Shown here piece by piece: positions 36,360-48,765 of a stretch of DNA of 64,000 nt. The DNA comes from Stichopus chloronotus (taxonomy: Eukaryota > Echinodermata > Holothuroidea > Aspidochirotida > Stichopodidae), in assembly GCA_021234535.1 (NCBI GenBank), contig CM037833.1, positions 18,264,523 to 18,328,522 of the forward strand. Reading direction: 5' to 3'. The translations under genes and the position numbers were made by a program. How positions within the stretch are numbered: position 1 is the first letter of the stretch; every line of letters begins with the position of its first letter. The notes beneath the pieces were generated by a model. That model saw nothing but the letters and a program-made list of their open reading frames with translations, had not been told where the DNA came from and did not search any database.

Positions 36360-37310
36360 ATCTGGCATTTGTTTTCTTAGTTTAAGACCAGAAATGGCGT
36401 CTTAGTGATCAATGTGATACACCTACGAGCCAAATGCGACATTTCTTCAACCTTCTCTACTTAGATATTTATGAAGTGTTTTACAATTTCACTCAATGCA
36501 TACCCCGAAAGATCTTTGACCTCCACCTTAAAAAAGTACATTTTTATTATACATAATGTAGTACACCTACACACTAAATATGAAATTTTTCCCAAGTTTA
36601 CAACGTTTACACAATTTGAGCCCTTTTAACTCAAATCACCTTTAAACTTCACCAAAAATCGGTAGTGTTCTTATCATTAATGGGGAAACTTACAACTAAA
36701 GATGATATTTCTCTCAGGTGCACCTAATTGCATAGAGTGGTTACATTTTTCTGTTTCACAACTCCACAACTGTCGACCCAAAATGGTCTATCCCTCCACC
36801 AAATATATAATGTTCTTGTACATAATGAGGTACATCTCCGTACAAAATATAACATGGTGCACACTTTTCTTGGTTAGATATCGTGTTTACAAGGTTTTTA
36901 CAATTAGACTCCCAAAGTATAGCTAGACCTCCACCCAAATCAAAAGGGCTCTTGCACTTAATGTACTACATTTATGTATCAATTAAGATATTTGTCCGAG
37001 CTTCCGTCCTTAAAATATCATGTATACACGGTTGCCACAATTTGATACCGGTATATGTTAAGCAGGTGGTATTGGCACCCCTGCAACATTATTTTTTTCT
37101 TTATTATGGCATGTACACATTTAATAAATTAAACAAATGTGACACATTTCCTGCTCGAGATATAGTGCTTACAATGTTTTCACAATTTGAATGCTGTTGA
37201 TCTAAAATAACATAAGAACTCTTTCAAAATTGGCAAGCTTTTTGTTTTAAATGTGGTATATCTACATACCAGATGTTAGATTCTTTAAAGCTTCTCTTCT
37301 TTTACAAAGA
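36360..37310. repeat. Degenerate tandem repeat, about 130-bp unit, roughly 7 units
   Basis: A recurring pattern can be followed: 'gtacataatg-gtacacctac', then 'aaatatgaca-tttttcttggtt', then 'agatatcgtgtttacaaggttttcacaatttgactccc', then 'gacctccaccaaa...' before the next 'ttcttgtacataatg'. Units are diverged by substitutions and indels. Two further units lie at about 37990-38200. Consistent with an old satellite or internal minisatellite of an element. Confidence 0.6.
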
Positions 37311-37365
37311 AGGTGTCACAAACATACATACGTACAAACATACACACATTATAAAGGGGAGTTGC

Positions 37366-38895
37366 TATTATCATCGAAACCAAAAACCAATCACTGTAAT
37401 TAAAAAAAAACCTTACTAGTTTGATAGATCTTAAATGCGTTCAACGAATACACTGTATTTGTAACTCAAAATCATTTGCCTCATTTGCCTGTTCTCAGCT
37501 TCTTCAGTATGAATTAAGTTGGAATATTCAGTGAGCCTCTAAGGGTCCTTTTTGCAAACTAGAGTCTTTGGCAGTGACTTTGTAACCATTTAAATTATTT
37601 TATGCATGGTTCAGTGCAGTTTCGTTTTGGATGGACTTTGTCTTCTTTAGTTATCGACAGCTCACGTGATATTTACCTTTGTTGTTTGCAGAAAATCAGT
37701 CGGTATCTATACCGTCACAATATGTACATATGGCACTCTCTATGCAAAGTGAGACATATTGTTCTTAAAGATGCGCCTTTTAAAGGGTCCCATATTAATC
37801 ATTTTATCAAAGCATTTGTTCAGTTAATGCTTCAATTTGCCTACATTTCAATTAGCCCAGGTTCCTCGTGATGTTCCCCCAGGCAATGTAACAGAGTCTT
37901 ACTGAGTACTGTACCCTTTACATTTTCAAAACACTGAAATTAATGAAAGTATGAAATAGAGTGTTTACAAGTTTTTGTTTTTTTTCCACAAATGATCTTG
38001 AGCGCCATCTAATATATAAGGTTCTTGCACATAATGAGTAACAACTTTGTATCCAATATAACACCTGTGCAAACTTTTCTTGGTTAGATATACCGGTATT
38101 GTTTACAAGGCTCTTACCATTTGACTCCCGAATTAAGTTACACCACCAAAATTAAAAGGGCTTTTGTACTTAACGTGGTACATTTACGTATCAACTACCT
38201 ACCATTATCGTCGAAACCAAAACAACAGTCACTATGATTAAAATAAAAACTACTAGTTTGATAGAGTTTAAATGTGTTGAACGAATACACTTTATTTGTA
38301 ACTCAAAGTAATTTGCCTCATTTAATTTACAGTATCATTTCTAAGGTTAGGATAAAAAAAAGTTAGAGTTGTGAAAAATGAGTTTCTAGTCTTTTGAATA
38401 CAGTAAAATATTAAAAGACTTGTTCTCAGCATCTTAAGTATCAAGTAAGTTGGAATATTCAATGAGCCTCTGTGGCTCTTTTTTTTTTGCAAACTTTTTT
38501 TTTTTTGAATACTTGAGTCTTGGCTTGTGACTTTGTAAACATTTAAAGTATTTTATTAGTGATTCAGTTCAGTTTCGTTTTTGATGGACTTCGTCCACTT
38601 TAGTTATCGTAAGCTGACGTGATTTTTACCTTTGTTGTTTGCAGAAAATCAAACGGTATCTGTACCATCACAATCTGTACACATATGTGTTTGCACTCTA
38701 TATGCAAAGTGAGAAATATTGCTCTTAAAGTTGCGCCTTTAAAAGGGTCCTATGTTAACCAATTCTACCACAGTATTTGTTCATTTGATGTTTCAATTTC
38801 CCGTACTTTGAATTAGTCCAAGTTCCCTGTGTTGTTCTTACAGTCAACGTAACAGATTCATCTACCCACTGAGTACCCTAAGCTGTATATTACCA
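37366..38895. repeat. Tandem duplication (37366-37925 and 38206-38895) containing an exon-like motif
   Basis: The two halves match over about 550 bases, for example 'gtttgatagat/agtttaaatg', 'aacgaatacact-tatttgtaactcaaa', 'ttggaatattcagtgagcct' and 'acctttgttgtttgcagaaaatca'. Both copies keep a good acceptor (tttgttgtttgcag) followed by aa-aat-ca and a shared reading N-Q-[ST]-V-S-[IV]-P-S-Q-x-V-H. The first then continues MALSMQSETYCS to a stop. An indel breaks this frame in the second copy. Possibly decayed exons of the neighbouring receptor gene; no domain recognised. Confidence 0.7.
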
Positions 38896-39185
38896 AAACA
38901 CTGAAAATAACACTGAAACACAAGAAAAGAAACATTATTCAAATGATGCAGTGTAATTTGACCTATACTCTCAATTGGTACATAAAAATACAACTTTGTA
39001 AGTGAAACTGTTTGAATCTCAAAAACCGACTTATTGACGCAGATTGATGGTTGATGGAAATGTTGTTGTAAAATATTATTCGTATCGCTTTAATAAATAC
39101 GCCGACAATACAACAACCATCAACGCCGTTCGAAAGTCAATTGCACTATTTAATGTTATCTTATTCCCAAGTGTAAACATGAACT

Positions 39186-39394
39186 TTGAGTCCATCACTC
39201 ATTCATACCGTGAACAATATATTGCAGTGCATTATTTCATCAGACGCGGAGCCATGTTACCCTAACTCACTAACCGGAAAATATCCACCCTGCATCGTCC
39301 TGCTTGAAATTTCATCTTCATATCAAAGGGAAGTTATTTTCTACGTATCTTCCAGTGTACTGGTGACACCAAAAGGAATAACCTATACGCTATG
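39186..39394 (+). pseudogene. Candidate upstream exon of the NLR gene, or exon remnant
   Basis: An open frame with an internal AG after a T-rich stretch (ttgcag, 39226) encodes a cysteine-containing segment (SSDAEPCYPN ... KYPPCIVLLEI ... REVIFYVSSSVLVTPKG). It ends at a strong donor (TATG/GTGAGT, GT at 39395) in phase 2, which matches the phase of the acceptor before 40989. Just upstream, another frame (39044-39262) reads like a half of an Ig-type domain (DGNVVVKYYSYRFNKYAD), so the extracellular exon may be frameshifted. No membrane segment is visible between this and the NACHT exon. Confidence 0.3.
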
Positions 39395-40500
39395 GTGAGT
39401 TATTATTTGCTATTGAGTAATTAGTTGGTATTTATAACTGTACTTCAAATGATATGTAAGTCCATTTTAAATACTCTTTTACTTTACTTTATGTATTTCC
39501 TCATTTTGTTTTAAAATAATGTTGAAAGAAAAGCGCACGGCATCAATTAGCTAATTATGACAATTTCATAATGACAGGTCTCCTTCTCAGACATCTTTTG
39601 TTTCACCAACAACACATAGGCCAGGAAAGAATTCTCCAGAGCTAATATTGGTTCAAACTAAAAAAGCCGTTAGGATGAAAAATTTTTCACAGGGATTAAA
39701 AGTAAAAAAAAAAAATAAACAATTTCAAGCACGATGAAAAACTTTTGGAAACAGCGCTCTTTGGTATGGAATATTTCTCTTTAGTTGCAAGTTAAACGAA
39801 ATTTCCAGAAGACTAAATGGTTACTTGGAATGTGATTGTACATTTATTTGAAAGGTAGGAAATGGTGTTCCCCATCTGTTTGGAAAAACAAAATCTAGGA
39901 TACCAGTTCAAGCGATATCTGCACCATTTCGTTTGATGATGACAGCGTTGCGGTCACATGTATGATTATGTGTAATCATGGCAGTATTAAGTACAAAGAT
40001 CATTTAAATTCATCGATTCCATAGATTGTCACGATGAGTAATCCTTGATAAGGGAGATTTTCTTAAGTGGGAGAATTGCTGGGAGAACTGAAAATTGACC
40101 ACGAACAATCGTTAAATGATTTAAGGGGAGGAACGTATAATCCATTTGAAATTGACATATTAAACTGCCACAACAATTGTCAATAAATAAATATAAAAAA
40201 AAAAAAAAATCACTCGGTGCATAGACTGCCGAACAGCAAACAGCAATAATTTCACCATCATAGATACCGGAAATACAGATTTTGAACTCAAAATCAAAGA
40301 AGCTTTACACATCAAAAAACTCAAGCCTGTTCTAAATAACCAACTGTTCCAACATGGATCATCGTACACACTCAGCGTCTTATAAAACCTGTCAGATGTT
40401 ATATTTCTGATCCTTACTGTCTTATCTTATATTGTCTTCATAATTCTGTATATTTCACTTACCTGAGGAGGAAGATGTGATGTCTTCTACATTGAGAGAG

Positions 40501-40707
40501 CAGGCCTGTATCCAGGGGGGCGGTTCAGGGGCTTCGGTAACCCCCCCCCCCCCCAACAATATCTGGAGTTCCGCTCAGCCTATGATAGTAGGCCTACGTT
40601 AGCTACGAATATAAAGAGTTTTCTTTAGTTGGTCATGATTGTTGGGTACAATGTTCCACTTGTGGTAAAATCGGGCCCCCTCCCTGGAAAAGCTGCATAC
40701 GGGCCTG
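40501..40707. mobile_element. MITE with terminal inverted repeats and 6-bp TSD
   Basis: Begins CAGGCCTGTATCCAGGGGGG and ends ...CATACGGGCCTG, whose complement begins CAGGCCCGTATGCAG. The termini are imperfect inverted repeats of about 14-16 bases plus G-rich/C-rich inner arms. The 207-bp element is flanked by agagag on both sides (40495-40500 and 40708-40713), a 6-bp target duplication. It has no coding capacity and contains a run of C (about 40541-40554). Non-autonomous DNA transposon; superfamily not assigned. Confidence 0.85.
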
Positions 40708-40988
40708 AGAGAGTATTTTTATGCCCACGTCAAGTAAACTGCTGGATGAAATTTTAAAAGGGTTTCGCCTCGATGACATATTTGTTGATACTTTTGTAAG
40801 TATCAAGTTATATTAACAGAAGAAACCGTACGTCGCATTGCTTTGTCATACTAACGAACATCTCATAACGATGGATGACTTGACAATACCACAATGTATA
40901 TGTAAAGATATGGCATATATGAGATATATCTGTATTTATAACGAGATAATAAAACGAAAAACATGTTTTGACATTTTTTTTTTAACAG

Positions 40989-41101
40989 CACTCAGCACAA
41001 TATCAAAGCCGAGAAAATGGCTGCGTCGACAAGCTTTGACCGTACTACACTGAGTGGTGATACTAAACCGGCTAGACAGTTGTCAAGACTTAGTCTACAG
41101 G
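40989..41101 (+). CDS. NLR gene exon before the NACHT exon (possible start exon)
   Basis: Follows a strong acceptor (poly-T then AACAG, AG 40987-40988) and is open in one phase: TQHNIKAEKMAASTSFDRTT ... RQLSRLSLQ, ending at G/GTAACT (GT 41102) in phase 1, exactly the phase needed by the acceptor before 41571. It has a polar, basic composition, as expected for a juxtamembrane or N-terminal linker. An in-frame ATG at 41017 lies in a strong context (GAGAAAATGG) and could be the initiator of a cytosolic form. Alternatively the exon continues from 39394 (phase 2). Confidence 0.6.
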
Positions 41102-41570
41102 GTAACTGATTTTAGTGTTCAAGTTAGATTAACATTTGCTTATTTATGCTTTTTAAGATGCACTTGGAAAATTATTGTCCTTCATTTCCATGCCCGTTAA
41201 ATAGTAAGGGTACATAAACATTTGTTTAGAAAATTGTACTTCACATTCTACTAGTTCCTTCATTAAAAATGATGTAGGACCTGTTAAGACTTAGTGTTGA
41301 TTTAAACTGAAGACTGACCCCCTTTATCAATACAGCAAACTCGATCAATATTCTTCATTTCTATTCTTTTTTTTTAATTTATATTGTTCTTAAGCTTGCA
41401 CATTTTCTCTAATAACTTCTACATGTTTATCATTTAGATCAGCTTATTCTAAAGAAAATAGAAAAGCAGGAAATAAATCAAATAAGAGGATACGTGTATG
41501 CACAAATAATGTAACACATTTTTTAAATGTATATATCTTCAGTATAATCGTTTTCTTTTCCACATAACAG

Positions 41571-43075
41571 ACAAGAAACACGAATTCATACGACTTTTGA
41601 AGGAAAAATATAAAGTTCAGTATGATGCCGTGCAACCTATACCTTATATCAAGGAAAGACTATATTGCGTAGATAAGATATTTGTCGAGAGCGGTGTCAC
41701 AGCATTGGTAAATCGTGAATCGTCACACAGAACAGATGCATCATGGGAACGTTTAGAGTCATACAGAGACATATTCAGTGATCTCCGTTTGAAATCCAAG
41801 AGGCGTATTATAGAAGGGGAACCTGGGTATGGTAAATCAACTCTCACCCTACAGCTAGCATATGATTGGTGTAATGACGTCACTGATTCCCCTCTCGCTG
41901 ACGTAGAGATTCTTATTCTACTAAGACTGAGACAGTTGAGAAATATGACGTCAATTTACAGAGCGATCAGACTCTATTTAGTACCAGAACTGAAGACTAA
42001 AGATGTTCGAGAAATAGTCAATAGCAGTTCTTCAGTGGTCTTTCAATTAGATGGTTATGACGAATATCCAGAGAGGGACAAAGCAGGTGACATACAAAAC
42101 ATTCTTACACTGCAAATGTTCCCTGAATCTGATGTGATTTTAACAACTAGGTACTTACCTAAAGAGTACGAAAGGCTGAAAACCAAGCGAATTAAATTGA
42201 CTGGGTTCGATAACTCTGCTCGCTATCAGTATATCCGCAAAGCTGTTTGTGGTAATGATGAGCACGCTGTGGCTAAAGTAGAAAGAGGTCTGAAAGAAAA
42301 CGCTATACTTGATGACCTCTGCCAGGTTCCTCTCTTTTTCGCCATGTTTTCTCACATGACCCACGAAAGAGAAGATTTCCGGAAATTTAAGTCTGTTACT
42401 GAGTTCTTCAAGTATATGATAAAATGCTTCCATTATCACACGAAAAACAAAGCAGAAGAATATAACGTCGAAATGTATAAAATTTACTTTGAAGCTCGTC
42501 ACGATGAGCTAAATAAAGTAGCATTCGAAGGACTCAATAGAGAGAACCAACAGATTGTATGGAGAAAAGAAGGTCTCGTTAAACGACTTGGTCAAGACTT
42601 TTATGATCATTACATTCGCATTGGTATTTTAGTTGAGGAAGAGGTCTTTGATATTACAGAGGATCAGACCCCTGGTGAACACATTTTAACCAGAATCGAA
42701 GTAAGTTTCTACCACAAGATATTTTGCGAATGGTATGCCTCGTTCTATGTTTCGAGTGTTGCTGCGAATGTGAAGGATTCAGCTGAGCTTGGACAAATTC
42801 TTGGTAAGATGAACCCATTTGATCTACAGTATGTCTATCGATTTGCCTGTGGACTGAATCCTAAAGCTGGACGTAACATCATCGAATATCTGAAAAGCAG
42901 ACCAGATTGCGATAAGTTTGCAATACTTTGCATCCTAGAACAAGAAGGGAATATTGAGGGGATTGTAGAGACGGTGAAGAATCTTTGCTCCGAGTGGTTA
43001 TACATTAGAAAAGACGACAGCAAATTACTTCAAAGATCAACTATACAATTGCTGCAAGTAGCATCAAGTCATGAG
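41571..43075 (+). CDS. NLR-type NACHT NTPase exon
   Basis: The acceptor ACATAACAG (AG 41569-41570) opens a frame of about 500 codons, ending at an ideal donor GAG/GTAAGT (GT 43076) in phase 0. Order: helical lead-in (KKHEFIRLLKEKYKVQYDAV), linker with YCVDKIFV, then the NACHT domain. Visible motifs are the Walker A P-loop GEPGYGKST at 41816-41842, the Walker B region VVFQLDGYDEYPE with Asp at 42050, and the sensor-1-like VILTTRY at 42134-42154. These are followed by the helical/winged-helix part (LTGFDNSARYQYIRKAV, LDDLCQVPLFFAMFSHM) and a helical tail (GRNIIEYLKSRPDCDKF). Known role of the family: ATP-dependent oligomerising innate immune sensors. The YDAVQPIP lead-in and EGEPGYGKSTLTLQ P-loop are typical of the large echinoderm (sea cucumber) expansion, whose relatives may carry extracellular Ig domains. 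All catalytic motifs are intact, with no internal stop. The single-exon NACHT is followed by a 17.6-kb intron. If the donor is skipped, the frame runs to TAA at 43166. Confidence 0.9.
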
Positions 43076-46000
43076 GTAAGTGAAAAATATACTGATGAAA
43101 GAGTATCAGTGATATCAAAGTGCCTCCATAACTACTGGTACACTTTTAAAACTCCGAATTCAGAGTAAGTTAAGTACGGCTTAACTCATGGACGTAGATT
43201 TGAAAGTGTGTCGGAGGTACTTCTGGCCTACTGTTTTCCCTTTATAGTGGCGTGAGCCATGACATTAGTCAGTGGAACGATATACAATAAGCGCCAATGA
43301 GCGCCAACATAAACAAAAATTTGGGGCCTTGCAAACCCGGATGGCGGGAAACTTACCGTGTGTTCTCAGCTGCATGTATCCAGTCATGAGATGGGTATCT
43401 TATGTCTGCTTAATTCAACCATGAGGAAATTGATCTATGAAAAAAAAAAAATACAGCAAATGGCTTGAGATAATACTTAACATAAAAGCAAATGCATTCC
43501 CTTTTTTTTTTTTTGAGAATTTAGCAAATGATATAGCTGAACATATTGCTCCTCCGGCAGTGTTGGAAAACCTAGCTCACTTTCCCACTAACACAATTGA
43601 AAATCTTCTGGTTTCCCGCTTACGTTGTGTGCCTTACAACTAGCCCGCATCTACGGTATGTAATTTCCGGGTCCCATCGCAGAACCCCTGCTGGAGCAGG
43701 TGTGGAACCTGTCATATAGAGGTACATTGGTCGAAACCCCCCTCCCCGGTTCCTTGCATATCAAAATGGTGAAAGACTAACCCTAATCTTTTGCGTTTGT
43801 CCTCAATTCACATTCGTCACAAAAATGGAATGTTTTCAAAATGCTCATTTGACTGATTTACAAAGCTCAGAGACGCAGACTCACTCCCCACTTTTGCTGA
43901 TTGGCTGATATAAGGCCTGAGGTTAAGTTTTAATTTCATCAAAAAGAAAACAGAATTAGGAAAACTTCAACAGCAGGCCTGAGACTCCCTGTTCCCTTGC
44001 CACTAGTGTAAGTAAACTCTAAGCAAAGTATTGAAATGGTAAAGAAATGGTAAAAGTAATAACTGCATTTACTTAAGATTTTATAAATTCTCTACACAGA
44101 CTTGCGTAGCGTATAAAAAAGTATATAAAAATACCTCTCGGATTGCAAGAAATTGCACTTCTCAGTCTCTCTGCCATTGCAATTTCTGCTGAATTTTGCT
44201 TATTTCTTAGAACATGAGTTAGCAATTTCACACTTCCCCGAAGCACAATGTATATTGTTGTTTTTCTTCAAGTTACAAAGAGTGGGGGAACAAACATATA
44301 TGAGTACCCCCTCCTCTCAAAGAGTGGAGGGGGCATGTCCAACGTCCACCCTGTCACCCCCAAGAAAAAAACAATCGACGCCCATGACTTCGCTACTTAC
44401 GTCACACGTAAAGAATAGCTTGCAACCATTGAGATCTTTAAGCAGTTTCAATTAGATTCGGCGTAAACGTCCTCAGAAAAGACATTAAAGAACGGCTGAT
44501 TTGTAGCGTCTATTGACTGACATACGTCATGGAAGAGACTAGAAATTGAATGCTCAGTGAATTTTTACCTTTGATCAACAAACATGGGCAGTTGTTTGTC
44601 GTGAATAAATAAACTATTTACAAAGATCTGTCGCCTCCAGTGTTTTGGCATTCATTTTGCCAATTATGCACAAACAATGAGTTAACAAAATGCTTTAAGC
44701 ATTGAGCGGAAACCACCTGAAGAACCTGTTTTAGTTATTTAGGCTGCAGTATGCCTCACCTTCCCCGTGAGGTGTTAATGTGTACATCAGACAGAGGGTA
44801 ATAAGGTTAAATGAACATGTTTAAGGGGGACAGTTTCATCACGCTTTTGAGGGGATGAATTAAATGACGACATGTACAGGCATGCATAAAGGCTAATTTT
44901 TTTTATGGATGCTTCTACGAGATTGAGTTCCCTCTTTCTGTAAAGGAACGTTTAGTGAGAATATTACAATTATCATAAAATGAAATTAAAAAAAAATGGG
45001 TTAATGTTATCAGTATTCATTAATACAATTGCTCTTTCCGGTATTCCTGCTACCATCACTGTCGTTATTTCAAGTGGCGAAGAAAAGAAGTCTTTCGAAA
45101 TATTTTAATGTATTACTTATAATATTTAATTAGTTTCAATTTCAATTGCATTCAGCAGCAGATTCTTGTTTGTATTATTATATCTCATGTTTACTGTAAG
45201 AAGTATAATGCCATTATATGTCAGTCGAATTTTCACTGATTTTTACGGGTAGGCCTACCTTTGAAACTGACATCTGCAGTGTATTATAAATTACGAACAG
45301 CCTTAGACAAAGTCAAATATATCACTAACCGTGTCTAAAGAAATATGAAAATAGTACTCTCGATCAGACTGTTCAATGTTATCTATATGTAAGGGGGAGG
45401 GAGTAATGTGTGGAGCATTGTTTTGTCACTCATGTATGGGATGGACGAAATGATTATCACGCCTCGTGCTGCCCGAAACGTAAACAATTTTTAATGTGCC
45501 TTGAAGCTTCTTTCTACTTAATTGAAAACTTCTGTTAGAATCTCACGGTGCAAACAATCTATAATCTTTCAACTCAGTATTAAAAAAGTATGAAACAATA
45601 TATTCATCATTATGTTCTACGTTTCAACGAACCTGCGATAATAAATACATTTATTTTTCGGTTTTGATCTTGAGCATTATTGAAAAGAAATTTATAACAC
45701 TAACGACCAATTGCAGGGTTACACAAATAACATGTATCATCGTTGTACAAAATGCACTGCAAGAGATCATCATTTTGCTTAAATATGTCTCCAATCTCGT
45801 TTTTGTCATTTTTTAATAGCTTTTCGGAGTGCAATTAACCTAAACTGTTAGCGCAAAGAAACGATGTAGCAGTGCCTAGAACTATACATTTTCATATTTA
45901 TCATTTATGAAGGGTGCCACATCAGATTATTTGTTTCCATGCTTGTTGGTATTACACCATAGCAACGTAACCGTGCTATGTTTTCAGCAAGGCCAGCGTT

Positions 46001-46078
46001 GTTTACATCGCCGACAGTCAGTATGAATCATCCATTGTGTCATTATACAATGGTATGTGCGTGAGTGACGTTAGGATA
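43076..46078. other. NLR intron, first part; no gene, one possible transposon scrap
   Basis: No coding exon recognised. About 44276-44391 on the minus strand starts catgggcgtcgat and carries G-rich/C-rich arms (gggggtgacagggtgg; gccccctccactctttgagaggaggggg). This is a composition I associate with decayed DNA-transposon ends in marine invertebrates, but no TSD was seen. A second donor-like site, GA/GTAAGT, lies at 43165. Confidence 0.4.
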
Positions 46079-46274
46079 TAACGTATAAAAGGACATACGC
46101 AAAGACAATGGAGTGCCGAAGGCGCAAGACCGGCTACTCTACTTATAAAGCCGTAGTACGTCATGGGACGAAGCATCCGCCATTTTAGTAAGCAAACTAA
46201 ACATCGGCGCGGCGATGTACGTGATGAACTAGTGTCTACGTACGTACGATCGGGTTGCTATCGATGTCCACGTT

Positions 46275-47769
46275 ATGGCGTTGGAGAAGAAGAGTACAGC
46301 CCACTGTTCGGAGATAAATTGTACGAATCGGCAAAGTAAAAGACATGATTTATCCTTTTTGCAAATTTCCCAGTAACAAGGAGAGGTATGAATATGTTTT
46401 GTAAGGCTACATGTTGAAATAAGAATGATTTTATTGGGCCTAAGCGTATGGTCAGGCCTAGCCTAGGCTTAATGTATGCCTAACGTTAGGCCTCCAGCTG
46501 AGGCTGGCAAATTGCATCTAGAATTCAGTTTTGTTGGGGAGTGGAGAGCCCCCCGACCCTTCCCCCTGCCGAGGCTTTGCACCTTCCGTGGCTTCGAGCC
46601 TTTGGCTAATGGGGTATGACCCCCCACCTTCTCAAAATCCTGGATCCACGACTGCAAACTGTCAGTTGCCACTAGGTTTCTCCCATAATTTTCTTTTTTT
46701 TAATGGAAAATGTCTGTATTCGAACTAATATCAGTTCCTGTCGCTTTCTTTTTCATTTTAATCCAAACGTCCTTTCAAGAGAATGATGAAATTTGAAGGA
46801 CGTTTTTTTCTGAAATCTCACTGAGAAGAAAGAATTTTATCTCTTGCCTAGTAGTACATACAATAGTGTGCTGTACTGTATTGTGTACAAAACCATGTGT
46901 ACAATGTGTTTGTATATTCATAGGTATAATGATACCTGGCCCCGGCATGGGAAGAGGCATATATGCAGACAAATCGCACGGGTGGAAAGAAGGCAAGGCC
47001 TACGCCTAAAGCTACATGATTGCTGTTGTAAACGTTCATTTGTGTACTATTATACATCAATGAGATAATGTTTCAAACTTTAGAATTTCAATATTTCATT
47101 CATGAAATATGTCTCACGGGTATTCCACCTAATTTTGTAACTTTCTTCATCTCAAAATGGTGTTTTTCTCTACAAAATATCAGTAGCAGATAATAACATA
47201 TTGCCTCTGGAAAGTGAGTCCTTAAGCAACATAGTTTGCAGTAGCATAGCAACATACTGACATGTGGACAGCATAGGCCTACTACGTATGAGCATATTAT
47301 CTATCACATGATGTGAAGGTCATACATGGAATAATGTTGGTTTTATCACCATTTATCATGCTTATTTGATAGCCATTTCAACTGCTTTTATTTCAGGTGC
47401 CAGCAATGGGTCCAGAATACTAGACGACAAGATCTCCTCAAAAGAACTCCACACTACTTGTCACACAACTGCCGTATTTGTGCCACGCACTTTGAATTGG
47501 ACCGGTTTTCCAACAGGTGCACCAAGAACAGGTTGAAATGGAATGCAGTCTCTACACTGTTTGACATTCCCAACCCTACAAAACCTTTGTCTTCCCAAAG
47601 CAGGTCTATCAAGAGGAAAAACAAGAACCTTCCACCCACTGAGGATCCTTTCAAGAAGCAAAAAGTTCAGTACACTCAATCTGTAACTAGTTTCTTAATT
47701 CCAGGGCATAGATATGGGAAAATGGCAGTTGACTGCCTCCAACCCCACCCCTCCACTGAATCATCCTAA
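46275..47769 (+). pseudogene. THAP domain exons of the P-like transposase
   Basis: Exon 1 (46275-46385) starts ATG and reads MALEKKSTAHCSEINCTNRQ, with the first two zinc ligands spaced C-x4-C. A one-base shift near 46345-46352 then moves the expected FCKFPSNKER into another frame. It ends at AG/GTATGA. Exon 2 (47397-47769) follows TTTCAG and reads RCQQWVQNTRRQD ... SHNCRICATHFE, supplying the C and H ligands of the C2CH zinc finger. It then carries a basic tail (RSIKRKNKNLPP) and TAA. The THAP zinc finger is the DNA-binding module of P-element-like transposases. Apart from the frameshift the domain is complete. The basic tail ending at 47769 may reflect a mutated splice donor. Confidence 0.8.
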
Positions 47770-48765
47770 TCAGTGTATGGCTTTTTAATTGCTTAATATA
47801 CTAGACACATTTTTTCCAGTGACACATTTAGTAGATGCATTCAGCCTTAACTGAAGCAATGAATTGTCCTGCTAACACAAAACGTTTTCAAAACGTGTGA
47901 AGGGAAGATACTTTTATTGGTTTCTTCAATTTCACACAGACAATTCTGTTCCAGGTGAGGTTTCCCTCTACCTTCATGCCTAGTAATTAACATGAATCTA
48001 TGTTGTAGGATTTTTTTATTAACTTGTACTTCTATTTCAAAAAAATGTTGTGATATATTGTTTGGATATTTGTATAACCTTGCATCAGTTTTTGAAAATT
48101 TAAGAAACAAATCTGTTCCAGACATCACCAAAATAGATGTGTGTATGTGATGAATTAATTGTTGATACATCACAACCAGATGAACGTCTTGTTTTTAAGA
48201 TGCATTCATGGTTCATAAGAATACCCTTTCTACATATATTATCAGCAGTTCAAGACACTACTTCTGCTTCACACTCTGCTGAATTCTTGTTTTGTTTTCC
48301 AGTTTGTTTGCTCATTTGGTTGTAAATTTCAAACCTCCTTTTTAGTTTCATTTGCACAAAGATCTTAAACACTTGGAAGATTCACCAACTTAGAATATTG
48401 ATACCACTTTCAACAATATTGTCCAATTTCAATAAAACTGTGTAATGCATCATGTTAGAAAGACTTTAGGGGAGCACATTGCCATATGAAACAGATATTC
48501 TGCTTTTCAGAAGTTTCTTGTGGGGTTTATCAAGGAAAACATCAGTTAGAACCTACATTTTGTAGACCTATCCAACTCATCACCAATTGCTAACAAAGTA
48601 CTAAAAGTAGATTTCACCAAGTTGCAAACCTACAAGTTATAGGTAACATGTCTATTACCTGATGATGATTTCATTTCGAATACTCTACTAAAAAAAAATA
48701 ATGGTGGTCATGATCATGTTGTATGAGACATTCACCGTGTTATTTTCCTTTGGCTTTCTTTGCAG

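Noticed and set aside
41439..41490. Possible extra exon (DQLILKKIEKQEINQIRGY) between 41101 and 41571
   Set aside because: The acceptor is good and phase 1 fits, but the only usable donor (GTGTAT) would leave phase 0, which does not fit the 41571 acceptor. Direct joining of 41101 to 41571 is cleaner.
43437..43643. Open frame with KANAFPFFFFENLANDIAEH
   Set aside because: The middle is a T tract. It could be a transposase scrap, but no family was recognised.
46469..46728. Open frames on both strands over a G/C-rich patch
   Set aside because: Looks like a decayed repeat inside the first intron of the P-like element (ends ...atcctggatccacgactg), not a gene; boundaries could not be found.
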